Shown here: positions 20,080 to 28,139 of the stretch, piece by piece | How the letters are laid out: every line of letters begins with the position of its first letter | Numbering within the stretch: position 1 is the stretch's first letter | Assembly: GCA_030532135.1 (NCBI GenBank) | Contig: JAUNLT010000004.1 | Span: forward strand, 62,001-126,000 | Length of the DNA stretch: 64,000 nucleotides | Direction of reading: 5' to 3' | DNA from: Lagierella massiliensis | GTDB taxonomy: Bacteria > Bacillota > Clostridia > Tissierellales > Peptoniphilaceae | Program-made: the position numbers and the translations under genes | Notes under the pieces: model-generated | The model's database searches: none | What the model was told of the DNA's origin: nothing | The model's input: the letters and a program-made list of their open reading frames with translations, nothing else

Positions 20080-20699
20080 TGTTATCGGTTGAGATATTAA
20101 AAAAACTCGAACTCTTTGATATAGACTTAAAATTTAATTTAAACAAAGAGATACTAGCTTTACAAGGACCCTCTGGAAGTGGTAAAACCACAACATTGAA
20201 TATTATTTCTGGACTATTAAAAGGTGACAGGTGCGAAATACAAAATGGAGATATGATTTTAGAGTCTACTAAAAAAAACATATATCTACCTACTCGAAAT
20301 AGGCAAATAGGGTATATGTTTCAGGATTATGCACTTTTTCCACATTTTAATGTAAGAAAAAATATTAAATTTGCAATGAAAGACGAGACTGTTTTTAAAG
20401 AATTGGTAGAAGTTCTAGAACTAGAAGATTTACTTGACAGATATCCTTCAGACATTTCAGGAGGAGAAAAACAAAGAGTAGCTCTTGCTAGAACTTTAGT
20501 AACAAGACCGAAAGTTTTACTAATGGATGAACCCTTTTCAGCTTTAGATGTAGATTTAAGAAAAAAATTATATAAGAGCTTTAGAAAAATCATAGAAGAG
20601 TTAAATATACCAGTACTTATCATTACTCATGATAACAATGAAGCAATGATTCTCGCAGACAAAATTATACACATTAATAAAGGTAAAATAACAGCCTAA
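20079..20699 (+). CDS. modC: Molybdate ABC transporter ATPase, short form
   Basis: A 206-residue ATPase with Walker A GPSGSGKTT, Q-loop MFQDYALFPH, signature SGGEKQRVALAR, Walker B VLLMDEPFSALD and switch His in ITHDNNEA. Classical ModC is about 350 residues and ends in a TOBE domain that binds molybdate and shuts transport off; that domain is missing here. The ATG at 20079 forms a TGATG junction with modB. The stop codon sits in the loop of the terminator hairpin. Context makes molybdate the likely substrate; tungstate is possible. Confidence 0.93.
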   Translation: MLSVEILKKLELFDIDLKFNLNKEILALQGPSGSGKTTTLNIISGLLKGDRCEIQNGDMILESTKKNIYLPTRNRQIGYMFQDYALFPHFNVRKNIKFAMKDETVFKELVEVLELEDLLDRYPSDISGGEKQRVALARTLVTRPKVLLMDEPFSALDVDLRKKLYKSFRKIIEELNIPVLIITHDNNEAMILADKIIHINKGKITA

Positions 20700-20713
20700 G
20701 GCTGTTATTTTTA
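20685..20713 (+). terminator. Terminator with the modC stop codon as its loop
   Basis: A 12-bp stem (AAAATAACAGCC with GGCTGTTATTTT) encloses only the three bases TAA, which are the modC stop codon, and is followed by more T. It ends the nitroreductase-modABC transcript. Confidence 0.9.
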
Positions 20714-20758
20714 AAGTGGGTATATAATAAATGTAAGCAAGAATTGCAGGAGGACATT

Positions 20759-22891
20759 ATGAAAATTAAAGAGAAGATTCTAGACTATATTTCGACAGAG
20801 GATTACACGCCAATTACAGCAGAGGAACTTTGCATGGTATTTGATATTGAACCATCTTTCATTAAAGAATTTACTAAAGTTCTTAAAGATTTGGAAAAAG
20901 ATGGTTTAATTCTAAAATCTAATAAGGGAAAATATTTACTTCCTGCGTCTGAAAATTCTTATAGAGGAGTTCTTGAGGGAAATAAGGCAGGCTATGCTTA
21001 TTTTATTCAAGAAAATGGAATAATAGATGATGTTTATATTTCTAAAGAAGATTTAAATGGGGCCTGGCATCAAGACATAGTTTTAATAAGAATCACAAAG
21101 AAAGCTCAAGACGATAAAAAAGCCGAAGGAGAAGTAGTTAGGATTTTAGAAAAGAATGAAAAACCTATTATTGGTACCTATGTTCATGGTAAAAACTTCG
21201 GCTTTGTAATTCCAGATGATACTAGATATGGATTTGATATATTCATTAGTAAAGGCAATAGAAATCAAGCAAAAACTAATGATAAAGTAGTAGCTAAGGT
21301 TAAAAATAGAGCTCCAAAGGGAAAAAATCCTGAAGGAGTAGTTAAAAATATAATTGGCAATATAAATGAAAAGGGAGTGGATATAACTTCCATAGTAATG
21401 GAATTTAATTTGCCATATGAATTTTCTAATAAAGTTTTAAGTAGAGCAAGAGATATTGGAGAAGAGGTTTCTCAAACAGAAATTGGACAAAGAACAGACT
21501 TTAGAGAACTTTTTACAGTTACTATTGATGGTGCAACTGCCAAAGACTTTGATGATGCAGTATCAATTGATAAAAAAGGTGATAACTACATTTTGTATGT
21601 ACATATTGCAGATGTAACGCATTATGTTCAGAAAGGGTCGGCCATAGATAAAGAAGCATATAGACGTGGCAATTCAATATACTTACTAGATAGAGTTATA
21701 CCGATGCTTCCAAAGGAGCTTTCAAATGGGATTTGTAGTTTAAATCCAGGAGTTGATAGACTATCAGTTACAGTTAAAATGGAAATTAATAATAAAGGCA
21801 AAGTTATAGATTATAAATTCTATGAATCTGTAATAAATTCAGATTATAGGCTAATTTATACAAATGTGTCAGATATACTAGAAGGTAGAAAAGATATTTA
21901 TGAAGATGGATACTTAAATGAAAAACTTAAACTCATGGAAGAGCTTTTTAATATATTGAAAGAAAAAAGACACAGAAGAGGTAGTATCGACTTTAATTTT
22001 ACAGATCCTGAAATTATACTAGGACATGACGGAAAGCCAATTGACATAGTTCAAGAAGAGCGAAGAGTGGCAAATAGAATCATAGAAGAGTTTATGATTG
22101 TTACAAATGAAACAGTGGGAAGTCATTTTGGTTTCATGGAAGAACCTTTTATTTATAGGGTTCATGAAGACCCATCTGAAATGAAAGTAGAAGAACTAAA
22201 AAAGATGATTAAAAAATTTGGTTATTTCATAAAAGGACAGGATGTTCATCCAAAAGATTATCAGTCTATAATTTCAGAAGCTGAAAACAAACCTGAAGAA
22301 GCTGTAATTTCTATGATGCTTTTGAGATCCATGTCTAAAGCAGAATATTCTCCCTATCCCCAAATGCACTTTGGACTAGCTAGTATGTTTTACTCACATT
22401 TTACTTCTCCTATTAGAAGATACCCTGACCTTTTTATTCATAGAATAGTAAAAAATTTCCTACATCACAAGTCAAATACTAACAATATAAATGAATATAT
22501 GAAATATTTAGAAGATATAAGCAAACACTGTTCTATGACTGAAAGAAGGGCAGAAGATGCTGAACATGAAGTAGAAAGTATGAAGATGGCTCAATATATG
22601 GAGGAAAATATTGGGAAGAGATTTGATGGTGTAATATCTGGACTTACTAAATTTGGAATTTTTGTGAGACTAGAAAATGGAGTAGAGGGACTTGTTTCAT
22701 TTGTTCAAATGACTGATGACTATTATAACTTTAATGAAGAGTCGTATATTGTAGCTGGACAAACTCGAAATAAGATTTACAGTTTGGGTCAAAAAGTAAG
22801 AGTAGAAGTAATAGATGCAAGTAGCATAAAAAGACAGATAGATTTTAAGTTTATAGATGGTGATATTAATGGGAATAAAAATAATAGCTAA
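20759..22891 (+). CDS. rnr: Ribonuclease R
   Basis: A 710-residue 3'-5' exoribonuclease of the RNB family that degrades structured RNA and works with SmpB in trans-translation. An N-terminal winged helix is followed by cold-shock domains ([24 protein letters not shown]), the RNB domain with [14 protein letters not shown] (catalytic Asp cluster near residue 262), and a C-terminal S1 domain ([19 protein letters not shown]). ATG 20759 follows GGAGGA; a TTG at 20744 overlaps that site and is rejected. TATAAT at 20723-20728 may be its -10. It overlaps smpB by 23 bases. Confidence 0.97.
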   Translation: MKIKEKILDYISTEDYTPITAEELCMVFDIEPSFIKEFTKVLKDLEKDGLILKSNKGKYLLPASENSYRGVLEGNKAGYAYFIQENGIIDDVYISKEDLNGAWHQDIVLIRITKKAQDDKKAEGEVVRILEKNEKPIIGTYVHGKNFGFVIPDDTRYGFDIFISKGNRNQAKTNDKVVAKVKNRAPKGKNPEGVVKNIIGNINEKGVDITSIVMEFNLPYEFSNKVLSRARDIGEEVSQTEIGQRTDFRELFTVTIDGATAKDFDDAVSIDKKGDNYILYVHIADVTHYVQKGSAIDKEAYRRGNSIYLLDRVIPMLPKELSNGICSLNPGVDRLSVTVKMEINNKGKVIDYKFYESVINSDYRLIYTNVSDILEGRKDIYEDGYLNEKLKLMEELFNILKEKRHRRGSIDFNFTDPEIILGHDGKPIDIVQEERRVANRIIEEFMIVTNETVGSHFGFMEEPFIYRVHEDPSEMKVEELKKMIKKFGYFIKGQDVHPKDYQSIISEAENKPEEAVISMMLLRSMSKAEYSPYPQMHFGLASMFYSHFTSPIRRYPDLFIHRIVKNFLHHKSNTNNINEYMKYLEDISKHCSMTERRAEDAEHEVESMKMAQYMEENIGKRFDGVISGLTKFGIFVRLENGVEGLVSFVQMTDDYYNFNEESYIVAGQTRNKIYSLGQKVRVEVIDASSIKRQIDFKFIDGDINGNKNNS

Positions 22892-23318
22892 TAATAAAAA
22901 AGCAAGACATGAATATTTTATAGAACAAGAGTATGAATCGGGGATCGCACTTAAAGGGACAGAAGTGAAATCCATAAGACTAGGGAAAGTTTCTATAAAT
23001 CAGAGCTTTTGTCAGATAAGAAATGGGGAGTTATTTATTTATGCAATGCATATAAGTCCTTATGAACATGGCAACATTCACAATGTGGATCCTGTTAGAA
23101 CTAGGAAGTTACTTCTTCATAAGAGAGAGATAAATAGGCTTATAGGTCAGACAAAAGAAAAGGGGTATACACTTATTCCTCTTTCGGTATATTTAAAAGA
23201 TGGACTTGTAAAGGTAAAAATAGGTCTTGCAAAAGGTAAGAAATTACATGATAAAAGACAAACCATTGCAAAAAGAGATTCAGAACGAAGAATACAGCAA
23301 GCTTTAAGAAGAAAATAG
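22869..23318 (+). CDS. smpB: SsrA-binding protein SmpB
   Basis: A 149-residue tmRNA-binding protein that rescues stalled ribosomes. It starts [17 protein letters not shown], shows [13 protein letters not shown], and ends with the basic tail [19 protein letters not shown] that inserts in the ribosome decoding site. An in-frame ATG at 22857 adds four residues; ATG 22869 matches the family start. The pairing with rnr is typical. The tmRNA gene that often follows is not present downstream here. Confidence 0.97.
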   Translation: MGIKIIANNKKARHEYFIEQEYESGIALKGTEVKSIRLGKVSINQSFCQIRNGELFIYAMHISPYEHGNIHNVDPVRTRKLLLHKREINRLIGQTKEKGYTLIPLSVYLKDGLVKVKIGLAKGKKLHDKRQTIAKRDSERRIQQALRRK

Positions 23319-23324
23319 TATAAC

Positions 23325-23393
23325 AAACATGATATGTACCCTGTTAATTAGATAGACAATATGCTTCTAGTCTTAAGGGTACATATCATGTTT
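23325..23393. terminator. Long perfect inverted repeat between smpB and rqcH
   Basis: Left arm 23325-23342 and right arm 23376-23393 are perfect 18-bp complements, with a 33-base loop. It lies between two convergent genes and probably stops both, although it lacks a clean T-run and has an unusually long loop for a simple terminator. Confidence 0.6.
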
Positions 23394-23402
23394 GGAGTTT
23401 AT

Positions 23403-25151
23403 TTATTTTATTTTGCTTAAATTGCCGTAATTAAAATCTTTTGGATTTACATATTCCGTGCTATAGTTCTCATAATAAACCATACCAGGTTTTGCGCCTT
23501 TTGACTTTCTGACATTCTTTTTTTCCGTGTAATCAACAGCAACATTTTGTTCATTAGAAACTGATGAATACTTTGCGGCTAAATAGCAACCATCTAGAAT
23601 ATCTAATTTTGTAATATTTTCATTTCTCAAAATCACATGTGAACCGGGAACATCTTTTACATGAATAAAGATATCCTCTTTATTAGCTAATTTTAGAGTA
23701 ATATAGTCATTTTGATAGTTGTTTTTACCAACATAAAAATGTTTATTTCTCTTGTTAATAAAATGGTGAGGTGAAGATAGCTTTGGAGAATGAATCTTTT
23801 TCTTATTCTTTTTTTGTTTTATATAGTTTTGCTTTGAAAGCTCATGTTTTATTTCTTCGATTTCAGAATCATTTTCAACTTTTTTTAAAGAATCTAATAC
23901 TTGTTCAAGATATTTAATATCATCCGTTAAGTTAGGAATTTGTTTTTTTAAAAGATTTGCTGAAGTTTTCAATTTGCTATATTTTTTATAGTAGTGTTGC
24001 GCATTTTCCCAAGGGCTTTTTTTATTGTCCAAGGGTATTTCAAGCATGCTTAAATCTGGATCATAAAAATTCTCTAGTTTAACACTAGTATCTCCTTTAT
24101 TTACACTGTGGATATTTGAAGATAAAACATCTCCATATATCTTAAATATATCTCTCTTTTCAGCAAATTCTTTTTCGTCCTTAAGCTTAATTAATTTATT
24201 CCTATTTTTATCTAAAAGATTATTTAACTTCTTTGAAAGGCTAGATACTTTTTGTGAAATTTTATCGGACAGAAATCTTTCTGAAAAATAGGTATCAGCT
24301 GCCATTGATATAGATTTTTCTTCAGTTACATCAGCCATAAAATGGTCCATTTTAAGACTGTGAAAATCAATTATTTTTCCTGTCTTATCACGATAAATTG
24401 AAGGATGATATCTATCAAATAGTATATTTTTTACAACTTCATTAAAAGTAGAATCTAATTTTTTCAATTGCTCATCATTTAAAGAAAAACAATTTGTATT
24501 TTTATCAATATTAGATTTGAAAAGTATTTCATCTGTTAACTGGGGAGAAAATCCAGTATAATTCATGTAGAAGAATTTAGATAATTTTAAATCCTTTTTT
24601 AAATTTGATATAACGGTTGAAGGAGATTTTAACTCTTTGGTAATATCAATTTTATTATCTTCAATATAAGAGTAGTTAAGTCCAGGTAAAAGCTGTCTTA
24701 CTCTAGAGATATCTTCGGTAACTCTTGTAATAGAGTCAATTATTTTATACCCTTGCCTTAAAATTATATTTGAATATTTTCCCATTACCTCTACTGTAAT
24801 TGTTTTTAAGACCATATCTCCCAGTTCATTCATTGAAGAAATATTTATATTTACAACTCGGTCCAAACCTTTTTGATTAATAGATACGATTACTCCATTT
24901 TGTAAATGCTTTCTTAAAAGCATACAAAAATTTGGAGCTTTAAGTGGATTTTCTTTATTTGAATTTGTCAAATAAAATCCTGGTTTATTACTTGAAGCAT
25001 CAAGTAGTAGTTTATAATTTTTCTTATTATTATAAATTTGAATAACGATAACTCTATTCTCAGGTTGATTAATTTTATTTATACGGCCGTTTAAGATTTT
25101 TTCATTTAGTTCGTTTGTAATTGCTCGAGTTACAATGCCATCAAAACTCAT
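23403..25151 (-). CDS. rqcH: NFACT-family protein, RqcH-like
   Basis: A 582-residue protein of the NFACT (NEMF/FbpA/RqcH) family, which in Firmicutes binds 50S subunits with peptidyl-tRNA and adds C-terminal alanine tails. The NFACT-N start MSFDGIVTRAITNELNEKI, a helix-hairpin-helix and coiled-coil middle (about residues 280-430) and the NFACT-R domain with DVPGSHVILRN near residue 503 are all visible. It was historically annotated as fibronectin-binding protein. GGAGG precedes the start. Its position facing rnr-smpB groups two ribosome-rescue systems. Confidence 0.93.
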   Translation of the reverse strand: MSFDGIVTRAITNELNEKILNGRINKINQPENRVIVIQIYNNKKNYKLLLDASSNKPGFYLTNSNKENPLKAPNFCMLLRKHLQNGVIVSINQKGLDRVVNINISSMNELGDMVLKTITVEVMGKYSNIILRQGYKIIDSITRVTEDISRVRQLLPGLNYSYIEDNKIDITKELKSPSTVISNLKKDLKLSKFFYMNYTGFSPQLTDEILFKSNIDKNTNCFSLNDEQLKKLDSTFNEVVKNILFDRYHPSIYRDKTGKIIDFHSLKMDHFMADVTEEKSISMAADTYFSERFLSDKISQKVSSLSKKLNNLLDKNRNKLIKLKDEKEFAEKRDIFKIYGDVLSSNIHSVNKGDTSVKLENFYDPDLSMLEIPLDNKKSPWENAQHYYKKYSKLKTSANLLKKQIPNLTDDIKYLEQVLDSLKKVENDSEIEEIKHELSKQNYIKQKKNKKKIHSPKLSSPHHFINKRNKHFYVGKNNYQNDYITLKLANKEDIFIHVKDVPGSHVILRNENITKLDILDGCYLAAKYSSVSNEQNVAVDYTEKKNVRKSKGAKPGMVYYENYSTEYVNPKDFNYGNLSKIK

Positions 25152-25172
25152 TTTTACCTCCTTATGACCTAA

Positions 25173-25181
25173 ATTATATCA
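25173..25181 (-). promoter_or_regulatory. Extended -10 element for rqcH
   Basis: On the minus strand this reads TGATATAAT, an extended -10 about 22 bases before the rqcH start; no clear -35. Confidence 0.5.
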
Positions 25182-25216
25182 CAGTTGTTAAAAGAGTTTA
25201 TTTAAAATTCCAGTAA

Positions 25217-25236
25217 ATATTACGAAAACGTAACAT
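25217..25236. promoter_or_regulatory. Palindrome in the rqcH-yicC divergent region
   Basis: TTACG-AAAA-CGTAA (25220-25233), extended by matching flanks, is the only clear dyad in the 140-base gap between the divergent genes rqcH and yicC. It could be an operator. No regulator is identified. Confidence 0.35.
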
Positions 25237-25291
25237 TGTATTGAATTATTTTATATACTATTATAAAATTAATGCAAAGTAGAGGTGGAAT

Positions 25292-26173
25292 ATGATTTAT
25301 TCAATGACAGGTTTTGGCAGATCCTCCATAGAAGATGAAAAGTATGGAGTTTCAGTTGAAATTAAAACAGTAAATAATAAATATTTAGATATCCAAGTGA
25401 AAAATCCAAACTTTTTAAATTTTCTAGAGGAAGATATAAAAAAAGTATGTAGAAAAAAACTTAATCGGGGACGAATAGAAGTTTACATTAGGTGTTTTAG
25501 AAAAGAAAAAAATATTTCAAAAATATATTTTGATGAAAATTTAATAAAAAACTATATAAACGCTATTGGAAAATTAGAAAACACTCTTGAGAGAAATTTT
25601 AAATTTGAATTATCTGATATATTGCAAATAGAAGGAGCGTTGCAAATAGAAGAAAGCGATGACGATGAAGATTTTTTGAAATCATTAGTATTAAAACAGA
25701 TAAATTTTGCACTAGATTTAGTTTTAGATATGAGAAAACAAGAAGGTGAAAACTTATCTAAAACAATTCTATCCCAATTAGATCAAATGAAAGAAATTAC
25801 GCTAAAAATTGAAGAGTTAGCAGATTCTTCTACTGAAGAATATAAAGCAAATCTACTAAAAAAATTTGAAGATATTAATTATACAAATATTAAACTTGAT
25901 ATGGATAGAATATATTTAGAAGTTGCATTATATGCTGAAAGATCCGATATAACTGAAGAGATAGTTAGATTAAAATCTCATATTAAACAATTCTTACAAA
26001 CTTTAGATAGCAGCAATCCCATGGGAAGAAAATTAGATTTTATTGTTCAGGAAATGAATCGAGAAGTTAATACTATATCGTCGAAATCTCCAAATAATAC
26101 AATTGTTAAAAGTTGTATAGAATTAAAAACTATAATAGAAAAAATTAGAGAACAAATTCAAAATATTGAATAG
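25292..26173 (+). CDS. yicC: YicC-family endoribonuclease-like protein
   Basis: A 293-residue YicC/YloC protein. It begins MIYSMTGFGRSS, the family hallmark, followed by VEIKTVNNKYLDIQ, RGRIEVYI and the C-terminal MGRKLDFIVQEMNREVNTI and SKSPN. E. coli YicC is reported as an endoribonuclease acting on small RNA; the role here is inferred. AGAGGTGG precedes the ATG. It heads the ylo-type cluster and lies 10 bases before gmk; the remA gene often found between them is absent. Confidence 0.95.
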   Translation: MIYSMTGFGRSSIEDEKYGVSVEIKTVNNKYLDIQVKNPNFLNFLEEDIKKVCRKKLNRGRIEVYIRCFRKEKNISKIYFDENLIKNYINAIGKLENTLERNFKFELSDILQIEGALQIEESDDDEDFLKSLVLKQINFALDLVLDMRKQEGENLSKTILSQLDQMKEITLKIEELADSSTEEYKANLLKKFEDINYTNIKLDMDRIYLEVALYAERSDITEEIVRLKSHIKQFLQTLDSSNPMGRKLDFIVQEMNREVNTISSKSPNNTIVKSCIELKTIIEKIREQIQNIE

Positions 26174-26183
26174 GGAGGACAAT

Positions 26184-26771
26184 ATGAGAGATGGTTTTTT
26201 GATGGTTCTTTCAGGCCCGTCAGGAGTAGGAAAAGGCACTGTTTGCGAAGCTTTGAGAAAAAGAAGAAATGATATAAAGTATTCAATTTCTGCTACAACT
26301 AGAAAAAAAAGACCTGGTGAAGTAAATGGCGAAAACTATTATTTTTTAAGTTTAGATGAATTTAAAGATAGGGTTAGAAAAGATTTGTTTATAGAACATG
26401 CAAAAGTCCATGGAAATTTTTATGGTACGCCTAAGTCTTATGTTGAAGAAAATATTGGAAAAGGAAATATAGTTATATTAGAGATTGACGTTCAAGGGGC
26501 CTTGCAAGTTAAAAAGAATTTTCCAGGTGCTGTATATATTTTCCTTCTGCCTCCAGATTTAAATGAACTTAGAAATAGGATTGTAAAAAGAGCGACAGAA
26601 GACGAAGACACTATAAATTTGAGAATGAATAATGCACAAAAAGAATTGTCTTTTATTGACAAATATGACTATGCGGTAATAAATGATAAGGTAGAAGATA
26701 CTGTTCACAAAATAGAATGTATAATAGAAGCAGAAAAATTAAAAGCGACATATTTAGGAGAGGTGAAATAA
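26184..26771 (+). CDS. gmk: Guanylate kinase
   Basis: A 195-residue kinase converting GMP to GDP, essential for nucleotide pools and a target of (p)ppGpp. The P-loop LSGPSGVGKGT is near residue 9, then STTRKKRPGE-type SATTRKKRPGEVNGENYYF and IDVQGALQVKKNFP. A TTG at 26166 would overlap the GGGAGGAC ribosome binding site, so ATG 26184 is used. Its stop abuts rpoZ. Confidence 0.97.
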   Translation: MRDGFLMVLSGPSGVGKGTVCEALRKRRNDIKYSISATTRKKRPGEVNGENYYFLSLDEFKDRVRKDLFIEHAKVHGNFYGTPKSYVEENIGKGNIVILEIDVQGALQVKKNFPGAVYIFLLPPDLNELRNRIVKRATEDEDTINLRMNNAQKELSFIDKYDYAVINDKVEDTVHKIECIIEAEKLKATYLGEVK

Positions 26772-26975
26772 ATGATTAATCCATCATTCAAAGAATTAGA
26801 AAGAATAAATAATAGTAGGTACGCAGTATGTGTAATTGCATCAAAAAGGGCGAGAAAGATTATTGATGGTTCAAAACCACTAGCAAAAAACAAAACAAAA
26901 AATCCTGTGACAACTGCTCTGACAGAAATAATGGAAGGAAAAGTTACTTACGAAAAAGACATTAAGGACGAATAA
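26772..26975 (+). CDS. rpoZ: RNA polymerase omega subunit
   Basis: A 67-residue omega subunit that helps assemble RNA polymerase. The conserved core reads NSRYAVCVIASKRARKI followed by KNPVTTALTEI. It starts at the base after the gmk stop with GAGGTG upstream, and coaBC starts directly after its own stop. gmk-rpoZ-coaBC is the standard order in Firmicutes. Confidence 0.97.
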   Translation: MINPSFKELERINNSRYAVCVIASKRARKIIDGSKPLAKNKTKNPVTTALTEIMEGKVTYEKDIKDE

Positions 26976-28139
26976 ATGAAAAAGAGAATTTTACTTGGAG
27001 TTACAAGTGGAATAGCCATTTATAAGGTTGTAGATTTGTGTTCAAAACTAGTAAAAGCAGGATACGAGCTTGAGGTTATCATGACAGAAAACGCCACAAA
27101 AATGGTTTCTCCGCTTGTATTTGAAACCATGAGTAAGGGTAAAGTTCATACAGATACTTTTCATACAGGAACAAGTGGTGAAGTAGAACATATTGAATTG
27201 GGTAATAGAGCAGATTTATTTGTAATTGCTCCAACAACAGTAAACACATTGGCAAAAATAGCTTCAGGAATTGCAGATAATCTTTTAACATCTACTGTAA
27301 TTGCATATAACAGGCCGATTATGATGGCTCTTTCTGCAAACACAAGAATGATTGAAAATTCTGTTACGCTAGATAATATTGAAAAGTTAAAAAAGAGAAA
27401 TTTCGAATTTATTCAATCAAAAACTGGAATGTTGGCTTGTAATACTATAGGTAATGGGAGATTAGCTGAACCTGAAGAGATATTTGAAAGAATAGAAGAT
27501 TATTTTGTTGAGAAAGATTTAAAAGGTAAAAAAATAATAGTAACTGCAGGACCTACAAGAGAAGACATTGATCCTGTAAGGTATATGACAAATAGGTCCA
27601 GTGGTAAGATGGGGTTTGCAATTGCAAAAAAGGCATTTCAAAGAGGAGCTAATGTAGTTTTAATTTATGGAGATACTTCTGAAAAACCACCTGAAGGTCC
27701 AAAAAAAATAAAGGTTAAATATAATACAGAATTAAAAGAAGAAATTGAAAAAGAATTTCAAAGTTCAGACGGTATAATAATGGCAGCTGCTCCTTGTGAT
27801 TTTAGAGTTGAAAATTTCTTTGATCAAAAAATAAAGACTAAAAATAAGTTGGTTTTAGATTTAGTTGAAAATGAAGATATACTTAAATTTTTTGGCATGA
27901 AGAAAGATAGACAAATAATTATAGGATTTGCTGCTGAAACATCTAATCTGATAGAAAATGCGAAAAAAAAGCTTGTTTCTAAAAATTGTGACTTCATAAT
28001 TGCAAATGATGTATCTAGTGAAAGTTTAGGATTTGATGTTGATTTTAATAAAGTAGCAATAATATCGAAAGATAATGTAGATATGCTTCCTATTATGAAA
28101 AAGACAGAATTGGCAGATAGAATTTTAGATTTATTATGA
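26976..28139 (+). CDS. coaBC: CoaBC: phosphopantothenoylcysteine synthetase/decarboxylase
   Basis: A 387-residue bifunctional enzyme for two steps of coenzyme A synthesis. The N-terminal flavin decarboxylase starts MKKRILLGVTSGIAIYK and has LACNTIGNGRLAEPEEI with the active-site Cys near residue 154. The CoaB domain begins near 186 with KKIIVTAGPTREDIDPVR and MTNRSSGKMG. The usual PxMNxxMW substrate loop reads LSANTRMI, keeping the Asn but losing the Pro and Trp. It overlaps priA by four bases (ATGA). coaD lies later in the window. Confidence 0.95.
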   Translation: MKKRILLGVTSGIAIYKVVDLCSKLVKAGYELEVIMTENATKMVSPLVFETMSKGKVHTDTFHTGTSGEVEHIELGNRADLFVIAPTTVNTLAKIASGIADNLLTSTVIAYNRPIMMALSANTRMIENSVTLDNIEKLKKRNFEFIQSKTGMLACNTIGNGRLAEPEEIFERIEDYFVEKDLKGKKIIVTAGPTREDIDPVRYMTNRSSGKMGFAIAKKAFQRGANVVLIYGDTSEKPPEGPKKIKVKYNTELKEEIEKEFQSSDGIIMAAAPCDFRVENFFDQKIKTKNKLVLDLVENEDILKFFGMKKDRQIIIGFAAETSNLIENAKKKLVSKNCDFIIANDVSSESLGFDVDFNKVAIISKDNVDMLPIMKKTELADRILDLL

